A DNA stretch of 64,000 bases from Fasciola hepatica (taxonomy: Eukaryota > Platyhelminthes > Trematoda > Plagiorchiida > Fasciolidae): NCBI GenBank assembly GCA_948099385.1, contig CANUEZ040000024.1, positions 27,749,001-27,813,000 of the forward strand, read 5' to 3'. Both the position numbers and the translations under genes were made by a program. This document shows positions 12,476 through 25,769 of the stretch, one piece after another; within the stretch, counting starts at the first letter, position 1, and each line of letters begins with the position of its first letter. The notes beneath the pieces were generated by a model. That model was not told the DNA's origin and ran no database searches. It worked only from the letters and a program-made list of their open reading frames with translations.

Positions 12476-13950
12476 TTGTTTGTAGAACACATGGGAGACA
12501 GCGGGGAACTCATCGGTTTGACGCCGATTTATCACCTGCTGAATTTGAAAGAATTAAGTCCATCAAGGGAAATTGTGCGCATTTATCTGAATAAATTAGA
12601 AGTTTCTGAGCACCCTAGTCCTGATGGAATCCACCCAGAAATCATCAAGCTGATTTTGGACATCAGCTTTGATATTACATCGGCTGCCTGAGTTCAAATT
12701 AGAACTCAAAATGTCACTTCATTGCTCGCGCAACCCGGCAGTTGGCTTTGCACGGGAAAGGATAGAGGTCAGCCACGGTTAATTATGGGCCAGGTATACC
12801 AACTAGCCTCACATCCAAAGTCCTCGAAAAGATGGCCCTTGCTAACATCTTTCGCATTTATTCGAGTACGCCAGATCAAACCCGGCCTAGCACGAGTTCT
12901 AAAGCAAACGGATATTGTTTAATCAACCCCTTGTGCTTCTGGAATGAAGTGGATGAAAGCAAGCAAGTCAGGGTATGCCCACCTCATTTCACAGAAAAAT
13001 TTGACCCCGTTGATCATCCGCTGTCACCGAGAAACATATTATCGCTTGGCAAGGAAGCGTTGGAGCATGGGTGACTGAAGGGTTTTCTTTCCAGTAGGAC
13101 ATTATTCCACAGCAAGAGACGGGTGCTGCAATTAGGTGAATGTTGCCGGCAGCCTTCCTCAGGTGTCCATCCCAGGATCGACACCACTTTTAATTTTCAT
13201 CAACGACCTGGCATACATCCTACAATCGCGTAGTTTCATTTCACGGATGACGCGAAAGTTTTGGGAGCTCAGTGGATGGGCGATCCATACACAGTCATAG
13301 GAACCATCGTGGACTGGGTGCATAAGTGGGACTTAACTTCCAAAGCCAAGAAAAGCCATTTGTTTTTACCGGCAAAGAACATCATAGCCACCGTCCACAT
13401 CCAGCGTCTTTACGCCCTGGAAAGGGTTGAAAAGGCTGAAAACTTTGAGGTCGTTGTAACATGTGGCTTCAAACGACAAGACCGGTGCAATGATGGTGCG
13501 CGGAAGGCTGATGATAGTTCGTTAGACTGAGGTCAGCACCGTCGTTCAGGACACCGGAGCTGTTATTACGAACCTATAGGGCTATAGTATGGCCCATTTT
13601 TGAGAATCACGAGCAGTCTCTGGCATTGATTTACAAAAAGTGTCGCCTGCTTGAACAATGTTCAACGTTTCGCAATGCCAGTGGTCGAAGGGAAGAGGGG
13701 CAAGACATGTTAGCAGATGGCCTAGGATCTAAGGCTTTTATCTTTATGGAAGTGAAGACTATGATACGATCTCGCAGAGCCCTTTGAGTTAAGGGAAGGT
13801 GTTTCTGGTATTAGGCCGGATAATTTTTTCCAGACGACGCCAGACCCCCGAAAATGGGACCGCAAGAGGAAGATTACGAATGCTTGGGCTATTGATTACC
13901 GGATCGAAATTCATTGGCGTCCGGGTGTTGAACAGTTGTAATAGTCTGTC
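12476..13950 (+). pseudogene. CR1/jockey-like LINE RT relic
   Basis: Plus-strand pieces occur in RT order: HPSPDGIHPEIIKL (about 12610-12650), the 'SPGPDGIHP' motif; a decayed NYRPVS region; NEVDESKQVRVC followed by FDPVDH (about 12943-13015), the 'DEGKQVDVCFLDFSKAFD' region; then FINDLAY and FTDDAKV at 13240-13251. The catalytic F/Y-A-D-D is FTDD here. Further on, VQRFAMPVVEGKRGKTC (about 13649-13700) matches the LINE thumb/C-terminal 'VQRxAT' motif. Multiple frameshifts make it a relic. It most resembles the LINE relic at 37003-38750. Confidence 0.8.
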
Positions 13951-14011
13951 TAATGGATTGAATAACTTGCGCCACGTCCATCCCCTAGAAGGCCAAAAAT
14001 CGCAGGCGTAA

Positions 14012-17000
14012 TTTGATTATACCTGGCAGTTACTTTTACTGTTTATCAAACATTCAGATTGTACCTTATGATGTTCTTCGGCAGCTAACGATTTGTTCTG
14101 CCGCGTGATGACTCAATGAACGCTCTTGGTGCGTTTTGCCTCTTTCAAATATGTGCAATGATGTTCCACATGTCCCTCTCCTCTTTGGGGGTTTATCCAC
14201 GAAATACGCTGCGCAGTGTTGCGTGCCCAGGCTGTGTGCATACTGTCGACGGAATCGCGGGCTCTCAATTGGCCGTAGCCGTAAACTATTACGTGAAACA
14301 GTAATTGCGGACCAAATCCAGAGCTTATATGTTTCGGAATGTTAGAGTGGAAGAGTGGAATATGACATCCGTGAATACAGTTTCGACAATGTGAATGCGG
14401 GCTAGATTCGTATCCGCGACCGTATTTCCGCCTGGGTGATTGCCTCACTCTACCCCAGAGCCACAGCCTTCATGCACGTGACGTCTTGTGTACCAGGCCG
14501 ATTGGAAATCCCTCCCGTAACTCATCATTTGTGTATATTTCCAACAAAAACATTAAAAGTCTGATGCCGCTCACCACATCCCACACATCACGCGATGTAT
14601 TTGGCGGTATACGTTTGGAGAGTATGGCGTAAAGGCAATTATTTATATTGAATGGTAAACTGCTTGTGCAATCCTGCGAGGGACAACATGCCTGCTGACG
14701 ATATAGCCAGCATGAATATCTCTGTAACTTGTTCATCAAGGAAGAAAATTTTTCAGATTTCGGGACGAGATGAAAAAGTTCTCTTTTTAAAGCAAAAATA
14801 TTACAAGGGGACAGTAAAGCCGAAGCAAAACGACGTGAGAGATTATTAACCAAAATACAGGATTGTAGAGTAAGCCACTTTAAGTGGTCCGATTGCCAGA
14901 AGAGAAAGCTTTCTGATTTCACCGAAAACTGCTTCCAAGTGACTAATCCAGCGAAGGGTCTGACTGAGAGAAGACCCCAAGTAACGGACGAGGGAAGCTT
15001 TGGGCAGTAGCTAGTTTTGAATGGGGAGACGTGGGACCTTATTAAAAACGGCTTGGCGGGGTTCTTCTCGTTGGAGATTTAAGAGCACTTCAACACACTC
15101 GAAGATTGAGGGGCGTAGAATAATATAAAGTGAACCAGTATACAAGTTTTTTCAGGATAGTTTGAAAAATTTGAACTTTCATTTTCGTTTCAGGGGCAGC
15201 AAGTAGGAGGTCATCGGCACGTTTGCAGCCAGTGAGATCAGGTGAAATGGACCACTAACCGATATAAAAGCAGAGGATAAACTGGAACAGAATAACGCCC
15301 CAGAAATGCCGTATTCAACTCGAAAAGGAGACTAGAGTGGGTTGCCGGAAGTAATAAAATGAGCAAAATTAGTAAAATAATCATGAAGATGCTCAAACTA
15401 CGATCACCAGCCACGGGCGAGTAGCACGATGAACAGAGCCAAATGCATTCGCAACGTCAAGAAACTTGAGCTTGACAGTACAGCCACCGCGATCAACAGT
15501 AGGAGCAATTGAATTGCCAACCTGCCTAACAGCTTGGAGGGTTGATGGAGGAGTCAAGAAAACTGTGTCGGTTTATATGGGCAAACCTGGTAAGGAAGGC
15601 AGTGGAAGCGCAAATTATCAAGTGCTTCCAGCAGAGCGGGTGCTTCGGATAACGGACAATGTTTGCTATATCATTTCAGGAGTAAGGGAGCAACGCGTAC
15701 TGTCCTTCAACGGTCGGGAACCATCGCGGAACTAATAAAGCGATTGGATAGACCAGTTAGGGGGATGTGAGTCCAAATGAGCAGGCTTTTAATAAAGCTG
15801 GTGATGGCAAATCAAGGCCACCAGACTTGTGGCGTCTTCTGCAGTACTCCAGGGTCAGAACCAAGCGTAAGGAAGCTTGGCACACGGGATTGTACGTAGG
15901 GAGGGCAAGTCAGAATTCCTCCCACCTAACGATGAAGAGGTAATTCAAAGCTTCTTTAAGCCTCTGATTTGGCTCGGCATAGCACAACTCATTCAGAACC
16001 TCTTGGAACCCACGGAATTTCCTCCCACTCACGGTTGTGTTTCTATACAGATTATATGGACCCCACATTTCGGTCATAGAGAGTGTGGGTAGCATTTTTA
16101 CCCCGAGATTCCAGCAATAATTGTACGTCATTTCCTTAGTCCAATGGAACTACTCCAAACTAGTCGAGAGAACCTACTTGTTTGGGGGTAATAGGCTCCT
16201 TTGGGGCAGCACCAGTCATAACAGAAGTAAGTGTAATTAGTTGAGTTTCCACTGTGTGATGTATCGCGGCAAAGAAAGGTGGGAAAGTCAGTGTACCCAA
16301 GAAGAGCCCTACGCCTATCAAGACTCTCTTGAGTGTGAGCTTCGTTGCAGACAGTGCGCGATGGGAGCAAGCAGTTTGTTGGAAGATTGCTTTTGAAAAA
16401 TTATTTCGAATTAGAGCATAGTGATCAAAATCGCTAACAGGAGAATCTTCAAAAACTGAACTATTTGAATAGGTAACTAACGATGATTAAAAAATTTCAT
16501 CGAAGGGCTTCAGGGAAAGTACAAATCTTGCAATCCAAGGCCTTCAAAAATGATAAGCTTGATCTACGGGAGGTTGCTAGTACGCACAGGGACTGATGGA
16601 GCTCTGTAATAAGATAACTCGAAAGGATGTCACGTAACTAACTAAAGTTATCGGGGGAAGTATTTGGTGAAACATAAGAATAAACCGGGACAGAGTGCCA
16701 CAGAAGACTCGGTTGAAGTGGTAATCACTGAGCCTTACCGCAACTGACTTTCCCTTTACTCGACTGAAACGAAGGATGAGACTACTATCGCCACTTCCGA
16801 CGAATGAAGGCGATTACGCCGTCCCATTGGTTTCTTGGATTAGCGGCGAGGTCTCCTCACAAATTTAAAACCCATCAATACTGTCGAGATCAGCAACAAT
16901 TTATTTCTACAGTCAACGTCTCGAAAGGGCTACTGCATCAATAATTTTGACTTATTTACAGGGCGTATTGGGGTATTCCATCAAATTTCCACAAGAAAAA

Positions 17001-19200
17001 ACGAAAGCTTGAAGATAATGTTGACGTGACGGGCATTTTCCCAGCCTTGCATTATCTCAGAGTAGCCCGTCACCCAGAACCACGTTTTCCTGAGAGTACA
17101 TGAACCTTCTAACACAGATGTCGTACACCATATTCGACTGCATTTGGAGAAGCCCGCAACTGTTTGCGGGTGGAGAAAATAAGTAGGGAATTCGAAAAAG
17201 AACCATACTACGGTAAGAAATGGTTTCAAAAATTGATGCAAGTTCGAAGTCGGAAAAGCGATTTACCAGTAGAACACGACAGTGAAAGGGGGCAAAGCGC
17301 GTTCAATATTCAAAGGACCCGTTGCGATAGTGAGCCGGCCTTTACCACAGGAATGCGTTCTTATCTGCGACCAGGCGTATCAGGCAAATTTCAAAGGGAG
17401 AAATAAACGTGGCGCGTGATGCTAAACCAACTGCATCAGTCACGGAAGATTGAAAAACCGGAATTCCGGGTTTTACCACAGCGTTTCTAGAACCTTACAG
17501 AGTAGACACAAACAGAATAGGGGGCAAACCTTCCAAATCCGCCGACCAAGGTAGATAAAGTATTGCCCAGTTCCATTATTGACGGACTAGACTGTTGCAA
17601 CTGAGAGAAGAGAATTAGGAAATCTATCCCTCACTAAGGCTTCAAATATGGTGATGCGTTAAGTAACCCAGGAAGTAGAAGAGATAGTTATCGACATTAG
17701 AGCCAGAAATTCGACCCATACACGACAAAACGGTTCGGATTCTCGGGCGCTTTGGTCGAGGACCTGAGCTTCAAGTGGCTCAAAAGCTACGGCCGCCCTT
17801 CACCAAAGGTGAAAGACATTGAGCCCCAGAAAACCAGAAGTCCTACTGCCACCGTACAAAGCTTTTTTAATCCCTGTCCGGAGTGTCGTTTCCAATCCTG
17901 GAGTCTATACACGGTGACGGACGTCTAAACTCTGGAGCAGGTACGGCGCTGTTTTACAAGGTAGTTCGGCCATTGTAAAGAGTTGAACTGTGAGCGAGGA
18001 AGGTAGGGACGGGAACTATTCTTACTAGAGGGAGGAAGAGGAGATTTGACAGAAGTCTTCAAGATACTCAAAAAGTTCGCCATGACGGTTGGGGACAGCA
18101 GGCAGCCTCTTTGGCTCAGAGGAAACGCAGCACTGAGGGTGCATGCGCGGGAGCCAAGAAGGCGAAACTAGGGACTGGCTGAACTGCGATACAGGGGAGT
18201 AAGCCGCCGCTCAGGACGCGAATAAAAGAATTCCGGATAGAGGCTTCAGGAATCTAAAGGGAACGAACCAGAACGTCACTGGGGAACTTTGGTCTCTGGA
18301 AAGCCTACTCGGGTAGCTCAGCTAAAGATCAAATCAAGCCAGGTAAAAGAAGATACATCGGCCGGCTACCAAATTTCATGGATGAAGACGGGAGCAAGAG
18401 ACACATATGTGATGGAAAGGCGCAAACACAGCAAAGGGCAACATAAGGGCTTCCCCTTGGCGGGAATTACTTAAAGAACCATCTGATTGCCTGAAGACAC
18501 AGGTCTTTTGTCGCCTGTCATCAGGATAAAGCCAAGAGACTGAATGACGGGGGACTGACCCTTACAAGAGCGGTCATATGGCTAGAGTTACATGCAGAGA
18601 TAACCAGGAGTAGGCAAATGAACCTGGTAAAAAAGGGCATTCATGAAAATTTGTGCGGGACATTCAGCCGAGACAGATATAACCTCGCAGTCACTTGGAA
18701 GGTCAGTTTGTTGGCCTTGGTAGCTTCTCCCATCGAAAGTTTTAATCACAAACGGAGAAACCAAACTTACGCAAGCTTCCGTTCCGGTAGATTTTGAAAA
18801 CCCCTGACTTAGGGATCTTTTCTCGGAAGCTGCCGAGAAACCCATCTGCTCCCCGGCAAGCGCATTTGAAGTAAACGCGACAAAGCTACTCAGCGTAGGT
18901 GCAACTTCATGGGCTCGGATCAAAGGACATCATGCCCATATCAAACAGTCAAAAACAAGTGCTCCGCCGGGTGTCAAAGACTACCAATTGTTCATCTTAC
19001 TAGGTGCGATTAGAAAGCGGGCCGTCAAGAGGTTACATCACAGAAAACCACTGCGCCGTGCAACCGAACTGTTCGAAGTGAAGCACCCGTGGAAAGCCTC
19101 ATGCAACTCCATGAATCATCTCCCATCCGACCGCTAACTTCAGTGCTAACAGATGAGCTCAGCACTCAGGCTCAGCGCTCGAATGCAGACGCTGTAGTGA
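14012..19200. other. No recognised gene (about 5.2 kb)
   Basis: Only short frames are seen, with no motifs I can name. Frames at 14470-14922 (minus), 15466-15735, 17164-17406 and 18588-18923 (minus) were inspected and show no family signature. Base composition is ordinary and no tandem repeats stand out. The flanks are all transposon relics, so this is probably either non-coding spacer or very old transposon debris. Confidence 0.6.
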
Positions 19201-19219
19201 AGAAATCTGCCCAGAAATG

Positions 19220-19790
19220 CAGGAGGGCCTGCAGAAGCTACAGTAATGTCCGAGGTGTGGGCAAAGGGTGGAGGAACCTTCAAGTAGAGGCTACCGAAGC
19301 AGATAGTATTGCTCTCTGCGAAACACGGTTTAGCGAAAAAATTATTGTGGAACCGCTTAGCCCAATGGGGTTTGCCAGCTGCGACTAAACAAGGAGGACG
19401 GAGGATTAGGCGGAGACGTACAATAGCTAATTGATCAGAAACTTCAGTGAATGCAAGGCACCTATTTTGCAACATCTTGCACACTAAGTGCGACAGTCAG
19501 ACGGGGCGAGTAACCAAATTCCAATTGTCCAGGATCTAAGTGCCCCAGAGGTAGACTGTAAAGAAGGATGGACAAGATGGCCTTTCCTCACCCACGAAAC
19601 AACGACGCAGCCAACGAAAAGACTGCTTCCCAGCATGTTTGCCAGTCTACAGGTTGGAGGGACCGGTAAGCCCCTGCTGTATAGAACGTCGCAGTACCCA
19701 AGTACCAAGTGGATGTGTGGGACCTAAGGATCACTGCAAAGCCTGGAAAAAGTGACCACGGAAAGTTACCGTTCCCTTAAGTTATGAAAC
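19220..19790 (+). pseudogene. LINE APE-type endonuclease relic
   Basis: YSNVRGVGKGWRNLQ and IALCETRFSEK (19232-19345) match the start of an apurinic-endonuclease-type LINE domain, with the Asn and the catalytic Glu of the 'ETWF' box. Further on, LSAPEVDCKEG corresponds to 'GDFNAPEVDW', and KPGKSDHGKLP (about 19737-19770) carries the C-terminal S-D-H catalytic motif. Domain order is correct but frames shift at least three times. No RT follows; instead a BEL-type LTR relic begins about 90 bases later. Confidence 0.7.
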
Positions 19791-19859
19791 ATAAAAGTCC
19801 TCTTGAAAAAGCCAATTGAGAAAATACTCCCGGAACACCGCAGCAACATGACTTCCTAA

Positions 19860-20145
19860 AAATACTCAACCACGTGCGTTATTTGTGTGTTTCGTACCAT
19901 TTACTTTTTTGCAAACTAAGTTTTGTTTATTCGCATTCAAAGAAAAATTTTGTCGCAACCTTGGTTGGACCTGTGTTGCTTATTCGTCTCACGCCGTGAA
20001 CTTTGCTCTCGTTGTGAGTCCTTGTGACTGCGCGTTTGAGGTTCGTATATATTTAACAAAGCTGTTTAGTTAGTATTTCAGTACCGTAGGAACCGCGAAT
20101 CAATCCTGTTCTGAATTCGGGATTTGTGAGAATTTGGTCGCGTGT
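19860..20145 (+). repeat. BEL/Pao LTR relic
   Basis: The stretch ending AGTACCGTAGGAACCGCGAA ... TTCGGGATTTGTGAGAATTTG resembles the 3' half of the 378-bp LTR at 41071-41448 (TAGTATCGTAGAATATCACG ... TTCGGGATCCGTTGCGAATTTG). Shared upstream words include GAGTCCTTGTGA and GAGGTTCGTATA. It is closer still to the LTR at 58868-59236. No internal element is attached, so it is a solo or truncated LTR. Its ends are uncertain. Confidence 0.7.
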
Positions 20146-20196
20146 TTCCCGGAGGCCCCCCCCCATCGTACTTACAATAGGTGGAGAAACTTCAGT

Positions 20197-20217
20197 TAAT
20201 GATAATAATAGTTTATT
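20197..20217 (-). repeat. LINE family A 3' end: AATAAA plus ATT-rich tail
   Basis: On the minus strand the element ends GGGCGCCTCCGAAATAAAC followed by TATTATTATCATTAA. The preceding words (TGATCATGCG and a GC-rich stretch) correspond to the sequence just before the ATT tail at 57501-57535. This makes it the shared 3' terminus of the family. Confidence 0.65.
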
Positions 20218-23200
20218 TCGGAGGCGCCCAAAGCGTGCCTTACGCATGATCAACATTTTTACAACCGACAAAACTGACAGACAAAATTCATGAAAAATTT
20301 TGAAGTAAGCAACACGAAGGGGGGTAGAGGGAGATATCAGGGAGATGGGAGGGAGATAGATGTATGCTAACCAAGGAGTAATGGAGGGAGTTTAGGTGAT
20401 TCTGGAGATGGATTCAAATACGGGCCCGGCGAACTTGAAGTTCAAGGTCAGATGGAGCATCTGGCTCAGCCAAGTGGAGGAAAAATGAACCTGGGAGTAT
20501 TGTATGAGGAGGACTGAAAGTCGGCATGAGGAAATATTGCCACGAGGAACGATGAAGAAAAAAGGAAAAATGAAGAAAAGAAAGGAAGAACAAAAGGTTG
20601 TTGTATGGCTGGAGACCAGGTAGCCATTAGCTATGCGTTACTGCAACAAACCGACGGTGTCAATTTGAAAAACAGGGAGCTCGTAGTGCAAGAGGCAAAT
20701 GGTGAGTCAGATGGAAGCAAAGCAGAGGAAATATCAAGATACGGTAAATGTGAGGCGCAGACATAGACAAAATGGATGCATACCATAGGGGGCGGCGGCA
20801 TGGTGGCAGGAGAACTGGCCGGCGAAGAACCGGAGGAGGCAAAGAAAATATGTGGATATATATATCAGAACAGGAGCAAGTATCAGTAGAGAGACGGGAC
20901 ACGGAAGCAGCAGTGCTTGGAAGAGACAAGTCGGGTTGGGTCAAATGGTACGGAAGTACCTTGAATAAACCCAGATGAATTTGTTTGTGACAGGTGAACG
21001 TGGGGAATCAACAGCAAAGGAGAGCGAACTTTGGAATCACAGAAGTGATGGTTGTGAGCAGAAGTTGATAAACGAGGGAGTTTGGTGGAAAGGGTCGACG
21101 AACACAGGTAAGAGTGAATCTAACAGTCTGAATATTGCATGTGTGATATGTGGTGACGGTCGAACACGGGCGAGGCGTTAATAAGTGGGCGCACATCGCG
21201 CAGCAAGAAGATGGCCGAGAAAAAGGCTGAGGAAAGCAGAGAGAACGGAAATACGGGGTGGTCGGAGAGATGTGAAAGACCACTGGGGAAGGGTAACTTG
21301 GAGGTTAGAAGAACTGTGGCGCGAAGATGCATCAGTTGCGACAGCGGATAACGTGGGAGAGAAATAAGGAAGTAAAGGATGAGAAACATCGAGTAATGGC
21401 AGATCAGATGGTTTGGTACTGTAAGTGAGAATGATGACGTTACGGTGAATTTACACCAGGTGGAAGGCGGAAAAGCAGAGCAGTCTGAAAGGCACACCGA
21501 AGATGCTCGTGGCAAGTGATGTACAAAGCAGACGAGAGCGTTGACCGAAGAAAACCAGGTAGGAGATGATCAATCAGATCGTTTTACTGCAGATGACACA
21601 GGATGAAGACCGAGAAGAAAAAGAAGAGAAACCGGACGGGAAAGCCTGTGTTGGAACAAAAATCCACGAGAAACAGTTGTGCGTCGGAGTTGGGAGAGTG
21701 AGACTGGATAGTTGTGTGCTATTACGCAAATGGACTGAGCCGAAAGTTGCTGTCCGGTACACTGCCTAAGAGGATGATCAGCGGAAGAATTACGGATTCA
21801 GACACGGAAAATATTAAGGTGGTAAAAGTATAATAAATTTTGGGTCGTAAAAATGTGCAAAATTTTGAACGGCGAGCTTTGATGTGGTGATTGGTCATGG
21901 TTGCGGATGTGTCTGATGCGTGATGGTGAGAGTTATAAGATGGACAAAAGAGTATATCGCAAAATCGTAGCTAGTAAGTATGCTATCACTGGGCTTTATA
22001 AGTATATGGAGGTACCAAGTGAATACTGATTAGGAGCCGATAGGGGCGAAATGGGTGGAAAAGAACATATTTCGTGCTTGGAGAGAGTAAAATGCATAGG
22101 ACGAGAGTGACATCATACAGTGAGAGTTGTCATTGTGAAAAAGGATGAGAACAAAATAAGAATGGATAGCTGTGCATACAGAGGTAGAACAACGCGGAAG
22201 GGAAGTGATAAGAGTGCCGACAAAAGCGATAGATGAGCGAATCGGTGCGGAAGAACAGTAGGAGCATGCTGTCTGCAACAGACAGTGATGGTTGAGGCGG
22301 AGCGAGGAGAGTTGCAGCATGCGGTCTGCAATCGGTGCCAGTGGGTGTGGCTGACCGTGCGCTGGACACCCAACCTGAAATACACTTCGCGAAGTGAACA
22401 CAGGAGGTGTGATCCACCAGCCTAATCGCACTCGCACATCGTTGCGGACGGCCTGCACGCCCGATGTGCGCCGGCCAAAGCGGGGGTCCGACCGCGCCCC
22501 GCACCTCTGGGATTGGCGTGATTGTTTACTGATGGTTGTACAGAGGGCTTAGAAACCACGATAAGGGTATATGGTCCAGGACCAGTTAGATGGGTTGTGG
22601 GAACTTGGACAACAGGACCAGCGGAAACAGCAAGTAGTAGACGACCATACGGCATTATCATCCAGGTGCACCAGCCAGGAAGGTGATCAGTGTAGTGCCC
22701 GAGGTGGCTGGCCGGCATTGAGGACCACCGGAAACGGAAGCGAGATAGATAAACGCAATCTGGGTATAGCCCAGCTGAGGATCAACGGTTAAAGGAAGAA
22801 AAAACAAAGGTGATGCACGGGCTCATCGAGGCGGCAGATCCCTAAGACAAATTGAGGCCATGGAATGTGAGACTAAAAAGGAAACGCACAAGTAGGGGCT
22901 AGAAAATGCAATGGTGAGGTTAATATTTTACCTAAAGCTGTCATTCAGCAGAAGAAAAGACTAAGTTCTGCATGAAATTACGGAAGAAACTTAGCTGGGG
23001 GATATGGTGGAGGCAGAATTGGTGACGTCAAAACTGGATGTTGAGTTCAGTTAGTGAGCCACGCTAAGCGAGAGAAATGAGACGATTTTCCAGTTCACCA
23101 TCGCAGAGGTGGTGATGGAAGCACATGTAGTGGGACCTGGTGTGGAAATGAGGCAACGTAAGCTGAGATATCGAGGAGCTTTGGGTTACTGACCGTGCTT

Positions 23201-23226
23201 GTGCTAATAACAACAGGACAGTAATG
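20218..23226 (-). other. Long 3' non-coding region of LINE A, strand-asymmetric
   Basis: About 3 kb between the RT end and the 3' tail. The plus strand is strongly purine-rich in places, for example around 20300-20600 and 21180-21700 (the minus, sense strand is therefore pyrimidine-rich). Several open minus frames (21120-21515, 22030-22458, 22422-22718) are S/L/P-rich, as expected from composition, and show no domain. I treat them as non-coding. Confidence 0.5.
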
Positions 23227-23329
23227 AGTATATGCACGTATATATTTATATATATACATATACACATATATATTACATATACATATATATTATTTATATA
23301 TGTATATATTTATGTCTATGTATATATAG
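23227..23329. repeat. TA-rich microsatellite
   Basis: About 100 bases of interrupted (TA)n with occasional C and TT, downstream of the LINE A RT in the sense direction. Confidence 0.9.
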
Positions 23330-23639
23330 CGGACCAAAACGTAGTTACTGGTGCAGCTCCTATAGCTTTTTTGGAGCTGGTTTCGGGGCCGCAGACGTAA
23401 TATAACTGAATTGAGGTAATAAATCGTGGAGCGGATGAGGCATATTGACAAACTGTGAGGAGTGTTACCGTGGTCTCTCTATAAATGCTAAGACATCTGG
23501 AAGAACTTATTACAAAGTGGGGTTGGTAGGACCTTATAAGTTGTTATGGGAAAACAATACGTGGAAGCAGACATGTTTTAAATAGGTCGATGGCGAAGTC
23601 TAAGGAGAAGCGGTCAGACAGAGCATTCAAACTTTAAAA

Positions 23640-25500
23640 GCGGTGAAATTATTTAGGAAGGTAAGGTAAAGCGAGAAGGCAGAGCAATGGCTTTCTCGTA
23701 AGCTTGACTATCGGTTGTGTGAACGTTGGATAAGTACAACACAGTTGGGATAGAAAAGAATTTATCAATGGCACACACGAATGCATACTTTGACTGAGAA
23801 GACCTAATGTGCAAGGGAATTTTATTCCAGATTCTGGAGTACGTGAACAGGAAAAACTTAGAGCGCAGAACGATCCATGTGGAGGGTGTGGTAATACTGT
23901 ACTGTTTATTGCTGAGTGAATATCTAGTGCCCGGGCAGAAGCGCAACCGGTTGGAGGGATAAGACTACTTAGTCAACAGTTTAGACAAAAATACCAGGTT
24001 CAGCTTGGTTCGAAGAAGCCACATTAGTTCGATTTTGAGAGATGACCATCGTTCCTTGTAGCTTAATTCTGACGACCAGCCGACAGGCTGCCTTGTGAAT
24101 CTTCTTTGGATACATTCAATAACACTCCTGTTGGATTTTCGCATACTAGAGAAAATTAAGGGATTATATTCGAGAAGTGACCTGGCATGTACTTTATGCT
24201 TGTAAAGGATGCTCTTTCAAAGCTGAAAGGAACCGAACAGACGACCAAGACACTTTTTAGCCCCCGCCGTTTGGAAGACAGCATGCTCCGAGAAGTTGAA
24301 GGGGCAAAAATAACTTATGCCATGTTCTCTTACTAAGGGCTGGCGGTCGATGGGCGAACCGCCGAAGCATGAGGAATCAGGAGGAACCTGGCATTTGTAA
24401 GTGAGAAAAATATACTTGTCGGCAGATAATTCCATAGTCCGGGTTGAGCACCATTCACCAAGAGCGGCTAAGTCGGCGGAGATTTTAGGGATAGTGGTAC
24501 TGAGGTTTCAAGGCGAAAAGGTGTAGACTATCTCAGTGTCGTCCGCGAACAAGAAAGGCTTACCATTAAGTATTGTTGGAAACATATTTATATATATGAG
24601 GGAGGGAAGGGGGCCCAACACACCGCCCCGATCAACACCGCTAGTAACAGGACCAGGTTAAGAGGTGTGCCCGTTATTCGAGACAACCTGTGAACGATGA
24701 GATAAGTAAGATGAGAGCCAAGAAAGTAGCGGACTTATAATGCCAAATGATCGTAGCTTTGTTAAGAGGTGGGGGTGACGTACGCGATCAGATTCAGAAA
24801 ATCACACTGATAAGTCATGCAGGACCATGAACGGAGGAATCCATGTCCGTTGTCATCAGTAAGGTTGAGGCTTTATAAATAGTTAATAATGTGATCTTTA
24901 ATTATTTTTTCCATTATTCAGGATAAAATGGCGATAACTGGGTACCTCATGTAAAGGTCCCCTTTTATGAATGGGAACGATTACCGAGCGCTTCCAACTT
25001 GCAGGTAGTGTGCTACCATTGAGTGAAAGTGAAAAGGCCAAGCAGCAACAGGGGGAGATCCGGTCCGCCATTGGAAAGAACAACCCGTGGTAGGCCATCG
25101 TGGCCCAATCGGGTGGGGGTTTTGCTATTGGATAGTAGCTTAGAAATACTGCCGGCATCAAAGGGTATCGTAGAAAGGACGGCGTCAGTAAGTAGTAAAG
25201 ATGGGGGAGGGGCAATGACAGCAGCTGGAGCCATGGCTGAAGCAGAATGCATTGAAGGCTTCGGCTATAAAAGGTGAGTGGTTGATGGATGAGTTATTGT
25301 CCAGTATCAGAGGTTGGAAGTCGGCCTTAATATCAGCGTTTCTAGATTTACGCAACACAGAAGGAAGTTGCCACTTGTTGGGATGACTCAACACCTTAAC
25401 CTCTTGGTCACGAAGTCGCGTATTATCTTGTCGTTGTATAAGTGCAAGGAAGCGGTTAAACAAATAAGATTGAGAAGTCGTCGGAATCATGTAGTTGTTT
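23640..25500 (-). pseudogene. LINE family A reverse transcriptase relic
   Basis: Minus-strand pieces in RT order: RLGHDGLPRVV (about 25110-25080, the 'PGPDGIP' motif); LPASWKRSVIVPIHKRGP (about 25003-24950); PFLFADDTEIVY with the intact catalytic Asp pair at 24543-24538; LTYKCQVPPDSSCFGGSPI; FNFSEHAVFQTAGAKK; and the C-terminal SRIWNKIPLHIRSSQS. Frames change several times and a stop-rich stretch separates the fingers from the palm, so it is inactive, although FADD itself is intact. The C-terminal frame at 23653-23946 ends YEKAIALPS, matching YEEGIEL in the other copy. Confidence 0.85.
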
Positions 25501-25769
25501 GAGACGTTTATGATACTCCTTATGGAGTGGCGAGAAAGAGTATCTCGTTTCAGGCACAGCCTGAAAAGTACCAGACAATTTTTGCGGACAGCTGGAGTAG
25601 AAGAAGTAGAAAATATCCGCAGCAAGCTGAGAGTCATGAGTGAGGAAGCACTCACGTCAGCCTTTTTGGCGAATAAGCGTGACTGGCAGGGCCCAATTTC
25701 TGCATAGGAAAGTATTGTTGGAGGAGTGTGTGGCATTAGATGGGTCACTAAGGAGCAGATGGCGGATAA

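Noticed and set aside
21120..22718. Long minus-strand Ser/Leu/Pro-rich frames as possible proteins
   Set aside because: They follow from pyrimidine-rich composition, overlap one another in several frames, and lack any domain or counterpart at 54-57 kb.
23227..23329. TA-rich array as a CRISPR or satellite array
   Set aside because: It is a simple interrupted dinucleotide microsatellite with no repeat-spacer structure.
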